Assembly (NCBI GenBank): GCA_018881555.1
Contig: JACAXG010000014.1
Coordinates: forward strand, 7,243,213 to 7,307,212
DNA length: 64,000 nucleotides
Reading direction: 5' to 3'
Source of the DNA: Amblyornis subalaris
Lineage: Eukaryota > Chordata > Aves > Passeriformes > Ptilonorhynchidae
The notes under the pieces are model-generated. The model saw nothing but the letters and a program-made list of their open reading frames with translations. It made no database searches and was not told the origin of the DNA. Below are positions 23,201-32,000 of the stretch, one piece after another. Made by a program: the position numbers and the translations under genes. Positions within the stretch are counted from its first letter, which is position 1. Each line of letters starts with the position of its first letter.

Positions 23201-23803
23201 ACCTGAGAGAAGCTTAACTCCTGTCTCACGTTTTTCAAATGAGACGTCATTGCTTCTATGCGCTCCTCAAAGTTGGTCAACTCATTTTGCAGGTTCTCTT
23301 TTTCCTTTTGCATCTTCTGCAGCTGTTTAAGAGTTAGAATCGCCAAGTTACTGTTTGTGGTTAAGTGCTCATTACCTGCAACGACCTAAAAATACTCATT
23401 GCAATTATTCATAAAAAATAACGTAGAAAGTATATGTAACATTCCTCCAAAGCAGTAAAATGAGAGGCTTCAGGAGAACTCAAAACTCCCACTGCTCCAC
23501 AGGGGCTCGGGGGATGCGGGTCCGCGGAGAGGACCCTTCCGATTCCCTGGGCAGCTCCGATTCCCTCCTGATTTCCTGGGCAGCTCCGCGGCACTCGTGG
23601 GGTTTTCCTCCATCTCTCCCTCCCTCCCTCCCTCCCTCCCCAGCAGGGGGAAGGCGGTCTCCTCTCCCTCCCGTCCGCGGCCCCGCGCTCACTTCGTCCT
23701 CCAGCGCCTTGTTCTCGGCGTTGGCCACGGGGACGGCGTAGCCGTGCTCCCACTGGAGCTCGGCCAGCACCGAGGCGGCGGAGGGGCTGCACAGGTTGTC
23801 CAT
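5086..23803 (-). CDS. CCDC39: CCDC39, axonemal coiled-coil 96-nm ruler protein (complete, 20 coding exons)
   Basis: Joining the 20 exons gives 2853 nt, an ATG at 23803 and a TGA at 5086, encoding 950 residues; human CCDC39 is about 941. All introns are GT-AG, all phases agree, and no exon contains a stop. The protein is almost entirely heptad-rich coiled coil, with a short N-terminal block ([16 protein letters not shown]) and a Ser/Pro-rich tail ending GKKKS. Conserved landmarks read directly are [33 protein letters not shown] [20 protein letters not shown] and [10 protein letters not shown]. The family (Chlamydomonas FAP59) pairs with CCDC40 to set the 96-nm axonemal repeat and anchor inner dynein arms and the nexin-dynein regulatory complex; human loss causes primary ciliary dyskinesia. 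Expression is expected in multiciliated and sperm cells under RFX/FOXJ1 control. The start fits a good Kozak context (gcggccATGG). One N lies in exon 11 and one in the exon 5 acceptor. Confidence 0.97.
5869..5951 (-). CDS. CCDC39: CCDC39 exon 19 (residues 870-896 plus split codon)
   Basis: The acceptor is aattttctag and the donor is accag|gtaagt. It begins the low-complexity tail ([19 protein letters not shown]), matching the Ser-rich tail of other vertebrates. It ends in phase 2. Confidence 0.92.
6171..6350 (-). CDS. CCDC39: CCDC39 exon 18 (residues 810-869)
   Basis: The acceptor is tttgttaag and the donor is gacaag|gtgagt. It encodes [24 protein letters not shown] and the end of the coiled coil at FQMYFDK. 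It has 60 codons, phase 0 at both ends. Confidence 0.95.
6492..6632 (-). CDS. CCDC39: CCDC39 exon 17 (residues 763-809)
   Basis: The acceptor is aatttgcag and the donor is aaacag|gtttgt. It encodes [13 protein letters not shown] and [15 protein letters not shown]. The [10 protein letters not shown] block is near-invariant in the family. Confidence 0.95.
7050..7096. repeat. (AAAT)n and A-rich simple repeat in CCDC39 intron 16
   Basis: Four to five AATA units are followed by an interrupted A tract. It is a plain microsatellite. Confidence 0.85.
7921..8027 (-). CDS. CCDC39: CCDC39 exon 16 (residues 727-762)
   Basis: The acceptor is gggatcacag and the donor is gtccag|gtaaaa. The first two bases complete a Ser codon. 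It encodes [19 protein letters not shown], then [16 protein letters not shown], a very basic helix. Confidence 0.94.
8265..8278 (+). promoter_or_regulatory. Canonical CTCF core motif in CCDC39 intron 15
   Basis: CCAGCAGAGGGCAC matches the CTCF core CCASYAGRKGGCRS at all 14 positions. It lies between exons 15 and 16. Binding is inferred from the motif only. Confidence 0.55.
8342..8501 (-). CDS. CCDC39: CCDC39 exon 15 (residues 674-726 plus split codon)
   Basis: The acceptor is ttgctttcag and the donor is gagacaa|gtaggt (phase 1). It encodes [32 protein letters not shown] and NYKDSFKAF. Confidence 0.93.
9695..9818 (-). CDS. CCDC39: CCDC39 exon 14 (residues 632-673)
   Basis: The acceptor is aaacaaatcag|t and the donor is attaag|gtattt. 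It encodes [14 protein letters not shown], then [19 protein letters not shown]. The MxPPEGEE and AYYVIK blocks are diagnostic of CCDC39. Confidence 0.96.
11035..11243 (-). CDS. CCDC39: CCDC39 exon 13 (residues 563-631 plus split codon)
   Basis: The acceptor is cacttactag and the donor is cataag|gtaact. It contains [31 protein letters not shown] and VDQERHRI, all strongly conserved. It ends in phase 2; the split Ser codon is completed in exon 14. Confidence 0.95.
12547..12684 (-). CDS. CCDC39: CCDC39 exon 12 (residues 517-562)
   Basis: The acceptor is ttttgacacag and the donor is aagcag|gtacag. It encodes [15 protein letters not shown] and [15 protein letters not shown]. It has 46 codons, phase 0 at both ends. 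Confidence 0.94.
13240..13404 (-). CDS. CCDC39: CCDC39 exon 11 (residues 462-516)
   Basis: The acceptor is cttttaacag and the donor is cttcag|gtaact. It encodes [18 protein letters not shown] through YRKLQ. An N at about 13299 leaves one residue after AELRK undetermined. Confidence 0.94.
14083..14277 (-). CDS. CCDC39: CCDC39 exon 10 (residues 397-461)
   Basis: The acceptor is ttgtcaccag and the donor is gaccag|gtaaaa. It encodes [22 protein letters not shown] and [10 protein letters not shown]. It has 65 codons, phase 0 at both ends. Confidence 0.95.
14278..17200 (-). other. Longest CCDC39 intron (between exons 9 and 10)
   Basis: This 2.9-kb AT-rich intron holds no further exon of the gene, since phases and homology are continuous across it. 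It contains a TG/CA-rich near-palindrome around 14692-14725 and otherwise only unique AT-rich sequence. Confidence 0.8.
17201..17333 (-). CDS. CCDC39: CCDC39 exon 9 (residues 352-396)
   Basis: The acceptor is cattttgtttag and the donor is gtcgag|gtaaaa. The first base completes the split Arg. It encodes [16 protein letters not shown] and [18 protein letters not shown], the acidic/basic helix typical of CCDC39. Confidence 0.94.
17660..17763 (-). CDS. CCDC39: CCDC39 exon 8 (residues 318-351 plus split codon)
   Basis: The acceptor attttattag|ctgcag was chosen over an AG 6 bp further in, because [11 protein letters not shown] aligns better with the family. The donor gccag|gtaaga leaves a split Arg codon (phase 2). 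Confidence 0.92.
18301..18391 (-). repeat. MIR-like SINE relic in CCDC39 intron 7
   Basis: The segment ttcacagatgaagaaac followed by gaggtcacaagttgttggc resembles the reverse complement of the MIR core (cagatgaggaaactgag ... ggtcacacagctagt). It is strongly diverged with an internal gap. Confidence 0.4.
19385..19576 (-). CDS. CCDC39: CCDC39 exon 7 (residues 254-317)
   Basis: The acceptor is cctgatag|cta and the donor is gatgag|gtgagg. It encodes [13 protein letters not shown], then [17 protein letters not shown], ending TQLQDE. It has 64 codons, phase 0 at both ends. Confidence 0.94.
20099..20227 (-). CDS. CCDC39: CCDC39 exon 6 (residues 211-253)
   Basis: The acceptor is cttttaaacag and the donor is gctttg|gtaaat. 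It encodes [12 protein letters not shown] through [12 protein letters not shown], one of the most conserved parts of the protein. Both ends are phase 0. Confidence 0.95.
20314..20406 (-). CDS. CCDC39: CCDC39 exon 5 (residues 180-210)
   Basis: The smallest phase-0 exon, with 31 codons from [12 protein letters not shown] to [13 protein letters not shown], nearly matching the family. The donor is the unusual tcag|gtttgt. An N at 20410 lies inside the acceptor tract (tntag), but the AG itself is intact. Confidence 0.93.
21304..21462 (-). CDS. CCDC39: CCDC39 exon 4 (residues 127-179)
   Basis: The acceptor is attttattag and the donor is cta gga|gtaagt. It encodes [18 protein letters not shown] through [13 protein letters not shown]. 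The QKYAQQD motif is conserved in the family. Both ends are phase 0. Confidence 0.94.
22027..22173 (-). CDS. CCDC39: CCDC39 exon 3 (residues 78-126)
   Basis: The acceptor is tattctgcag and the donor is caagaa|gtaagg. The exon encodes [19 protein letters not shown] through KKSIQE, a highly charged helix. It has 49 codons, phase 0 at both ends. Confidence 0.94.
23203..23322 (-). CDS. CCDC39: CCDC39 exon 2 (residues 38-77)
   Basis: The acceptor is cttaaacag|ctgcag and the donor is tctcag|gtaaat. A second AG lies 6 bp in (ctgcag). The upstream choice restores LQKMQKEKE, which aligns with the family. The segment [19 protein letters not shown] is strongly conserved coiled coil. Confidence 0.94.
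23618..23641 (-). repeat. (CCCT)n tract; G-quadruplex-capable on the CCDC39 sense strand
   Basis: Six CCC runs separated by single T bases read as repeated GGGA on the minus (CCDC39 sense) strand, about 50 bases downstream of the exon 1 donor. This meets the usual G-quadruplex pattern. Confidence 0.85.
23693..23803 (-). CDS. CCDC39: CCDC39 exon 1 (residues 1-37)
   Basis: The ATG sits in Kozak context gcggccATGG within the CpG island. The donor is gac gaa|gtgagc. The conserved core [16 protein letters not shown] matches the family N-terminus. The first residues ([12 protein letters not shown]) are several residues longer than I recall for the human protein and look lineage-specific. Confidence 0.95.
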
Positions 23804-23880
23804 GGCCGCGGAGGGGCCGCGCAGCGCCGGGGCTGTGGCAGGGCCGGGGCTGAAGCAGGGTCGGGGCTGAGGCGGCGTCG

Positions 23881-23893
23881 GGCGCTTGGCAAC
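23881..23893 (-). promoter_or_regulatory. Candidate RFX X-box in the CCDC39 promoter
   Basis: On the minus strand the sequence reads GTTGCC-A-AGCGCC: a perfect left half-site GTTGCC, one spacer base, and a 4/6 right half-site (RGYAAC). It lies about 80 bp upstream of the ATG, where X-boxes of ciliary genes are usually found. RFX control of CCDC39 is expected from its biology; the site itself is an inference. Confidence 0.45.
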
Positions 23894-24249
23894 GGCGGCT
23901 CCGGCCGGGAGAGGCCTCGCGCGGCACCGCCCCAGCTCCGCCCGCGCAGCCCCGCGGGCCGGGCCGGGGGCTGAGGGCGGGGAGCGGGCCGGGCCCGATG
24001 CCGAGGGGACTCGGCTGTTTGCGGGTCACCGGGGCCGGGTACTGTGCTGTGCCGATTCGTGGCCGTGCTGCGGCGGAGGGCGTGAGACCCAGAACCGCTG
24101 GCAGCGCCTCAGAGCCACAGCTGCACCGGGTCTGGGGCCGACGGCGGGGCAGCTCGTCTGCCGCTGGGCACACCAAATAAGTCTGGGTATGACACCACCT
24201 GCGGCTGGGGACACCGACTGACAGGTGTCTGGGAGGGTGCACAGTACGC

Positions 24250-26000
24250 GTCCTGTTTCTCAACAGGCCTTTGGCTTTATCTCCGTGACTAACGGGAGGG
24301 TTTCCTGACCCACGTTGTGCTCAGGTGACCAAACCCTAACGCAAGGTCATTATGAACTTGTCTATTACCTTTTGATCCCATGGGTACTTCTGGGCTACAA
24401 ATCATCCAGTGCCGTTGAGTTCCACTGTTCAGTTACAGCATTCTTGGCGGGAATCATAAGAGTCATGGTATTATTGCTGGTCACTTCACTGATCATCCCC
24501 TGAGAAAAGTCCAGCATTATTCTTAAAGTATTGGAAGAAAAAGGCGCAACAACATATGGAGGCAACAGTTTCTTGAAAACAGAGGAATGGTACAGGGTTC
24601 AGTGCCTCAAACTACCTGTGAAAATATACAGATGTCATGAGGAAAATCTATTTTACTTCTATTGTCTTACCTGGCATGGTGGGCTATGGATGCTTGTAAG
24701 ATGTGCTGAATAATATTTTTGAAGAAGCCAGGAAAATGTAGTGTCTCGAGACAGTAATTAGCAGCAAGCAGCTTCCTTCCTGTTTGCCCTCTGGGATGTA
24801 TGAAGTTGCGATGGCCAAAGTCCTCTGTTTTGGTCTTGCTGTACACTTTCACAGTCTGCAGCTCAGTGATGATGTGTCTGATTGTGAGAATTATGTGCTA
24901 AGTACAGTTCGTGTCTTCCAGAGGAATGTGGGAAGATTGGACCTATGTTACCGATGTGGACAAAAGATGCAGATGATCTGCAGGAGGACAAAAGATAGCT
25001 GAGATACATGGCCATGTAGAGGGAAGGAAAGAAGGAGGGAAACTTCTATAGGCAGAAAATTCAGACTTAAGATGTGTATTCCTGATTCTCGAGTAGGTGG
25101 AGGAGACTTCTAGAAGATCGACGTGTGTAGAGAGGTGGCTTTTCAAAGTGAAATCTTAGGACCGGCAGCTTGCAGCACTGTATCAGCAATGGGGGTAAGC
25201 ACAAAAGGGCTCAGTGCAGAGGTGATGCAGTGGTGTAACAAGGAGGGAGCCTCAGCTGCTTGGATGGTGTTGGGTGAATGTCTGGAGTGTGAAGAACTGA
25301 GCTTTTTGACCCCCTGAAGGGTGGTGTGCCAAGAGCCACCTATTGCAGAGTGCAGTGAGGTGACCTGGCTGAATGGAAAGGTGGAATTCCAAAGACACTA
25401 CAAGCTACTAGAAAGACAGCAGAGACTACAATGGCACATCCCAGTGTACGTGTTAGTGGCTCCTTCCTTTCCTACCCAAAACGAGAACCTCCTTTTACTC
25501 AAGGTATGTGAAAAATAAATGCAACTTGCCTTGCAGGGGTTTGCCATTGACCTGTAATTCATCATGGCATTGCAGTGACAAGCACCTGATAATCCAAGCA
25601 GAGCTTGCGTGTGAAATAACACAAGACCATATAGTGCCTGAGAAGAAGAAAGCAAATTATTGGAAAACTGTTATTAGGTGAGCAGTAGTCCTGTTCACTA
25701 AGCAAGGCTCCCAGTGAAAAAATGGTAATTTGTAATCACGTGCCTTAAAACATGCATGCAAGAAAACAAATCAACCTTGATGCAGTTATGTAAAATACAT
25801 ACCAAACTTTTGGTTTTTTGTAATCATAAGTGTACTGCTCACGTATTTTTTGAGTCCAGATTTATACATAGTGTCTGAAAAGTAGAAAGTGTTATGTGAG
25901 CAAAGAGTATTATTTCACAATTTTCATAGAAATTCCACACCCCTTGCTTTCTCTTGCCTGACCCCGACTAAACAAATCTCCACAATATGCTTTTGTTCAT
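24250..26000. other. Intergenic sequence upstream of CCDC39; possible divergent transcript, no recognised gene
   Basis: Unique sequence of moderate GC. Five short open frames (62-72 codons) follow one another on the + strand between 24315 and 25518. None resembles a protein I know, and no convincing chain of splice sites links them. A plausible donor, actcaag|gtatgt, ends at 25503-25504. Confidence 0.4.
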
Positions 26001-26064
26001 ATGAATTTTCCCTTCCGTGGAAATGTGTTCAGTAAATGCAAAACTGTTTGCCAGACCTGCTAAT

Positions 26065-26078
26065 CCACCAGATGGTGC
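26065..26078 (+). promoter_or_regulatory. CTCF-like motif upstream of CCDC39
   Basis: CCACCAGATGGTGC matches 13 of 14 positions of CCASYAGRKGGCRS. The single difference is T for C at position 12. It lies 2.3 kb upstream of the CCDC39 start. Confidence 0.45.
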
Positions 26079-26184
26079 TGCATGTCTGTGGATTCAGGGG
26101 GGTTTTGTTGGTGTCTCTTTTTTAAAATAGCACCAGTCAGTTATCGAGGACTCAGTTAAGAGGGCATATAAAATTCCTATTCTT

Positions 26185-26212
26185 AAATATATCTATATAT
26201 ATACACACACAG
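26185..26212. repeat. AT/AC dinucleotide microsatellite
   Basis: A short run of alternating TA followed by CA repeats (tatatatacacacaca). Confidence 0.8.
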
Positions 26213-26749
26213 AAGATTGTTTTGTTTTAGTTTTAATTATATCTCTTATTTTTAAAGGTGTTAGAGAAACAGAAGTACTGTAACATGACAAACTATTTTC
26301 CTGTAAACGTTTCTCTTGGATGAATTTTCACTTACGTAGACAACTGTGCCCATTTGTTCAAATGATGTAAATGTAAAACCACTGTTTTTGGCCTTCAAAA
26401 GATTTAGAGCTCCTCTTCTGCCTGTTAAAAAAAAAATCATTTTTGTTTATGTCGAAGCTCCTTAAACTGTTATCTGTGTGAAAATAAAGATTTCAATTAT
26501 GAATTTCTTTCTAATAAGTGATACTTCTGTTATCTAAAATGTGGGGAAACGTTTTTTCCTGACTGTATATCTAGGCCATCCTCTGAAAAAAGACTCATTT
26601 AAAGGGTTATTGGATTATTTAAAACTAACACAGTGTAGCCAGTTGCTGTCAGTTAATCATTGTTTATAATCAGTTTCCCATGTGAACCTGCAAGTGGCAG
26701 GGTGTTTGATAATGGGATGTGATGGCCCTCACTGTATCTTCTCTTTCAG

Positions 26750-26818
26750 ATGGGTGCACTAAGGCTGCTGACACAATGGAAGAAGCAAAAATGGGAAGAG
26801 AGATTGAAGGGACCTCAA
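26750..26818 (+). other. Candidate spliced exon of an unknown transcript
   Basis: A strong polypyrimidine acceptor (tatcttctctttcag, ending 26749) and a consensus donor (ctcaa|gtgagt) bracket 69 bp, an internal-exon size. Two of the three frames are open (one reads MGALRLLTQWKKQKW, the other ADTMEEAKMGREIE). I recognise neither, so it may be a non-coding RNA exon or chance. A weaker alternative donor, gatttag|gtagga, lies at 26936. Confidence 0.25.
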
Positions 26819-26999
26819 GTGAGTGTGAGATCACAACAAGCAGGAAGTCTGAAGGATGAAGGGCCTGGCGTGATAGTGACTGAAGTATTGACTAAAACTC
26901 CACTGTCTTTATTAAAACCTGGATCTCCTGATTTAGGTAGGAGAAGTACAGTTGCATAACAAGGATAATTGCTCATAATTCAGGTCTGATGTATTCTCA

Positions 27000-28940
27000 G
27001 TTTTGTTTCTTACTAGCCAGTGAATGATATAAATTGACAGCAATTTAATACACTGGTCAAAGGGAAAAAAAAAAAAGAAAAGACAAATATGAGCCAAAAT
27101 CAAATAGCTTTGAAGTTTGAGGAAGTTTAAATTTGTCACCAATAGGTTCTCTTTGGTCTGTTCTATACTTTTTGCATAGTTGTGCTGGCAGAGGCTGCGA
27201 TTTTGCTGGTACAGTGCAGTGGATTTTGTGTGCTGGAGGTGGATGCAGAGGACAAAAACCCATCCTTTTGCTGCAATATTCATTTGAAAAGTTACCATAA
27301 GACAATGTGACATAGGGTAATTTATTTCATGTGTAGGACCTGAGTTTCACCCAGCACTGGTAGGGCAGCTGTGAGAGCAATGCCTGTGGTACAGACAGAA
27401 GTGTTTTGAGGAGGGTCAGAGCAGCCCCTCCGTGCGCTGCCCGGCAAAGGCGCTGCCCGGTGGGGCGGGGTGTGCCTTCTCCAAACACTGCTCAGAAAAT
27501 GTTCATGTAAAACCATTACCAGGTTTTATTTAATAACCTCCTAACCCTCTCTCTCTCTCCTCCTCCTCCCCTCTGTTCCTCTAATGCCTTTTACAGCTCT
27601 TGCTGCACAGCGTGAAGCCTTAGAGCTGTATTCATCAATGACTCACACCCTTGCTTAGGGGCCAATTTTCATGGAAGCTATACAGGAAAATTTTGAAATG
27701 CACCTATCTCATGCAGGGCACAAGATGATTTCTCTATTCATTACTATTCCAAAAGGACTTGTTGTCCTTTGGAAATGTTCACATATTACTTACATTTGTG
27801 TGTGCATGCATACATGTGCAGTGCTAACTTGCCTTTAGATTTGAGTGGCCTAAAAATAAAAATGTATTGTTATTGTCATTATCGTTGACACTAGTCAGCT
27901 GAAAGGTAACTAAGGGCCTGCTTACACTCGGTGGAAGCAGACAAACGCAAAAGAAAATGCAGCATTGTGTGTTAGGTGAGCAAATTCGACAGACTCAAGC
28001 ACAAAACTTGTTAAAAATCACCCTTTTGTTTGATGCTATGGGTTGCAGCCTTCTGAGGAATTTGGGAGTAAAGCCAAGGACTTACTTACTCTGAGAAACA
28101 AAACTGCAGTTTTGCCTCTAAAAGCTTTTCGTGTAGGTCAAGGTTACACTTTAAAACATCCCAGAAAACATGCTCCTTTCCCTTAAGCCATCACGCGTTA
28201 ACTCAAGTTTGTAACTTTGAGGGGACAGAGAGGTAAAATAATAGAAATTATTAGCCAAAGTGACCTTTCAGTTTAAAACCCATCTGACAGGAGGGAATCA
28301 TTACTGCAAAATTGCCAGTCATAGAATAATTGCGTTCTCAGGGGTTGCTAATTATATCCAAAATTACTTTAAACAGTTTTGGGGAAGAGACTGAGACTTA
28401 CTGCTTAGCATAAAGCAGTTTATTTACGCATGTACAAAGTAGCTTACATTCCTAAGGGATTAAACTAATTTCAATATTTTACTGTAAGTTGTTGTAAAAA
28501 TTGTGTCATGCAATGATGAATCAGAAGTTGTAGGAAAAAAGAGGGNGAAATATACTTCTACTTTTCATAGTTTTTCCAACAGGCATTTCAAATTGTAATT
28601 CTAAAAATAGCTTTTTCCTTCACTTTGTTTCTTAAACAGAATGGAAAAATCCTTTTCTGCAGATCAGGCCCATCCACTGACATAAATTTCTACTTTCTGT
28701 CTGCACAGGTGAGTCCCTCAAGAATGTGTTAAAGATCAGATTCGGTTTTTCCCTGTTTGTGGATGTTGCTTTGCTGAATTCATTTTGCTAAAAAAACTTT
28801 TTGCTTGACAGATGAGCTTTGCCTAACAAGAAAGAATTGTCTTACAGGAGTGCATAGAATTACCCAGATATATGTTACATATATCNGGAAAATTCATGAC
28901 CCTGTCAGAGCCAAAAAATAGCAGTGAGTTCTGCGAAGGG
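27000..28940. other. Intergenic, no gene seen; small isolated GC-rich patch at 27418-27480
   Basis: Mostly AT-rich unique sequence. A short CpG-containing patch has two copies of gcgctgcccgg (around 27437 and 27452) and a GC box (ggggcgggg). It is followed about 70 bp later by a CT-rich tract (27546-27575). There is no open frame of note. Confidence 0.5.
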
Positions 28941-29072
28941 ATGATCCTTGCTTTAGAGATGACAAAACAGAGGCTTGAAGAGGTTAAGTAAATTCCCTCA
29001 CATTGCCCAGAATATGAAGTAGGAAATCAGAATTTTTTATTTGCATTTTATTTCCAGGCACTGCTTTAGCAC
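28941..29072 (-). repeat. MIR SINE relic
   Basis: The order tttagagatgacaaaacagaggct, gaagaggttaagtaaattccc, then a degraded core and ttccaggcactgctttagc follows the reverse complement of the MIR consensus (acagatgagg..., gaggttaagt..., ...cagtgctttacc). This is the best MIR match in the window. Confidence 0.7.
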
Positions 29073-32000
29073 CTCTATGATGGTAATTGCTGTTTTGTTT
29101 ACGTGGGCAGCCTGTATCCAGTTCTTCCTTCCCAAAGTCCATTTGTGCTGTAGGGAGTATGTGGGGATTGTGAATGTACTCGTAAGAAGCATTCCACAGT
29201 TGAACTAATTGCCAGGCCAAGCGAGGGACCACAGTAAATGGGTGAATAATTTGATCCAAGATGGATTTGTACTCTACCAACACAGCCTGAAATCTTCTAA
29301 TGCTTTTGGATTTGACTGTGAGCTGTTCATTGTTGTTTGAGCCTGTTCTTTTCTATTACCATATTTTCTCTGGATATCATTTCTGTGTACCTTATCTTTG
29401 TATAAAAGGCCACATCTTTACCATATTTCCAGGCAACAGTCAGTAGAGGCATACAAAATTTACTGCTGTAGACCAAAATATGACAGATAAAGGTGGTGCA
29501 TTACAAAGTTCTTGCCCTCAATCATGCAGAAGGCTCTCTATGCTTCTGTGAGCAGTGGTACAAATGTGGCTGCACTGTAATGGGAGAAGGGTTAACAGCA
29601 AACCAAGACATTTTCTGCAGCAAAAAGAGATGGAATCTTCTCCAAGAAATTACCTTTTATGTAATAAACAATGTCAGTGGTCAGTAGAGGAAGTTTTCTT
29701 ACCCTAATCCCCTTCCATTTAGCTTAAAATAGAAGTGCTATTAGTTTGACTAGCAGGTTGGTGTATCATGAAGCCTGGTCATACCTGGTGGCATGTTAAA
29801 TTTAACTGCCAGCAGAAAGGTTGCTCCAGTAGCTTTTGTCTATGCTTTCCTTGAATAAAATACAATACACTAATGCANGCATGCTAGAGCTTAGTGGTGT
29901 TAGGTGCTTTTGTCAGATGTGTCTATTGGTATGCTGCAGTCTTNTTGGAATACAGAGTGCATTGCTTTTTGTTACAGTTTCTATTGGCATCAGAAAGTTG
30001 TGAGCAGTTTCTCCTGTACTTTTAGCTTCTATTGACTCTGAAAATCCAGCTCTAATTACTAAGGGATACTTTCCAAAATAATTTCCTTCTGGTAAAGGAT
30101 ATACATAACCTGTTATCATTAGATATCTGCTGGCAATACACTCAGCTTGTGCTTTGNTAACCCTTAAAGGAGGGGAAGGTTTGATAAAAGAGAAAAGCCA
30201 AAAGCCATTATATGTGCTTGAGGTACCGAGGAATTTAAAGATTACAACACCGTATCTGTCTTTCTACATATGAGCTGTGACTTTCAATGGATGTGATGTT
30301 CCTCATGGATGCANTGAGATGTGACAGAATGGCCACACACCTGAGTATTCCATAGCTGAGTAGCCCTCAGCTCAGTTACAGGACATAGAAAACTCAGAGC
30401 TTCAAGGCAGCATGATTTCCCTGTGTTANACATAAACAGCACCTGTGTCTACTGTTCTTTCTAGTGAAGTGCAGCTACTGTGATCTCTTTCCTCACCGTC
30501 AGTTTTCCCTTTTACTTCAGGAATACCTTTATTTGAAGCAGAGTTGAACTCAAAAAATAAAAATGGGGCACAAAATTTAGAAATAAAGAAAATTAGTCCT
30601 ACTTAATATTATGAAAGGTTATATAGAAAAGCTGTGAAAACTGCAAATAGATCCTTTTTATTTTTCTTTTAATATTGTTTTTATTTTGTTTTCATTTTTG
30701 TTTTTATCACTCTTCTTAAAAAGAGTGTAATGGTAAAGCAAGGGCAGTGCCATGGAAGGCCAGAGGCCACCTAGTTACAGGAAGCTGATCAAAGAGGAGA
30801 ACCTTAGCTTGACCTTAGCCACAGCCATTCCCAGCTCTTTGCTGGTCTCAAGCAACTGCAATTTCTTCTGTTCCCCACTTGTGTTTGTGAATCCTCAGTG
30901 CTTGGATCCCGCTGTTTCTGGCTTATAAAATCCTGTGTCTGTAGTAAGTTTCTTCATTTTCTTTCTCTTTTTGGCAGTTCTGAAGGGATCGGAACACTTG
31001 TTAATGGTTTATTTCTTAGCAGGTCTGTATTTTGTGGAAGGAAATTGGCCTTCCTCCTGCCAGCATCCGTGGAGCCAGAGAACACCCCAGAGTTGTCAAG
31101 GCAACAGCTTTTGCTTGGGGAGCTGCAAAAGAGAAAGGGATAGGAACGTCCTCTAGAGAACCAAGGTCTTTTGTTGCATGGCACAGAAACCTGTGCGTGG
31201 TCCCTTTGCTGCAAACACCATCTCTTGATGGGTCAGTGAAAGTAGAAGTTACACACAGTGCAACACAATGAGGTGGAGCTTATGCTTCTGAGAGCAGCAT
31301 CCTGATGTGCACTCAGGTGTATAATCACAGGCCCAAATTGGGCTTCTCTTCAGTGTATTTGTTCTGTTGTGCAAGGCCATGTTAAAATAACGGCATAAAT
31401 CAAATGTTTTTAGAATTCTGGAAGGGAAACAGAGCCTGGTTTTCTTTACTACCTAGAACTTTTAGCAAGCAAATCTTCCTATTTAATATTTCTATCAGTG
31501 CTCCAGAAGAAAGGTGTCTATCAGTCTAACTAACTGGATTCTTATGGTGATCTTGCTTGCCTCTGCTGGGAGATTTGCTTCTCATGCTGGACAGAGCTTA
31601 CAAGCAATGATCAAGGTGCTTAGCTAGAATAAAGCACAAGGTTCACCTGAACCAACAGACCTATGCTGCAATTTACCTGGTGCAGGCTGTAGACTGCATG
31701 AATTCAACATGGAAAATGCCATTGCAAAAGTGCTAAAAATGCATATAATCTAGCAAAAGTATGTTCTTTCTGTCCTAAGGGCGAGATCCAAGGATTCTGT
31801 CTGCATTGTAGTATTTCTGGTATTCTGCTTCAACAGCCAACAGTTAGAAAATCTTACACCTGTATAATATAGTTGGAATAATCAATGCATATTCCTGTGG
31901 AGGCATGAAAAATTATGCATTTCCCATTAGACAAACAATGAGGCTATCAAGGGTTTAACAAAGTATTTTGTATGGGGAGATCAGTTGGCCCTAAGACTTG

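Larger units (their letters stand above)
23480..24190. promoter_or_regulatory. CpG island over CCDC39 exon 1 and promoter
   Basis: A sharp rise in GC and CpG in an otherwise AT-rich window, spanning intron 1, exon 1 and about 400 bp upstream. It holds a GC box (GGGCGG at 23975) and several GGGCC-rich runs, and no TATA box is obvious upstream of the ATG. This is typical of a dispersed, possibly bidirectional promoter. The start site is likely between about 23830 and 24000 on the minus strand (inferred). Confidence 0.85.

Noticed and set aside
23409..24263. 284-codon minus-strand open frame across the CpG island
   Set aside because: GC-rich sequence has few stops. It overlaps CCDC39 exon 1 in another frame, its product is low-complexity Arg/Pro/Gly, and it crosses a real donor site.
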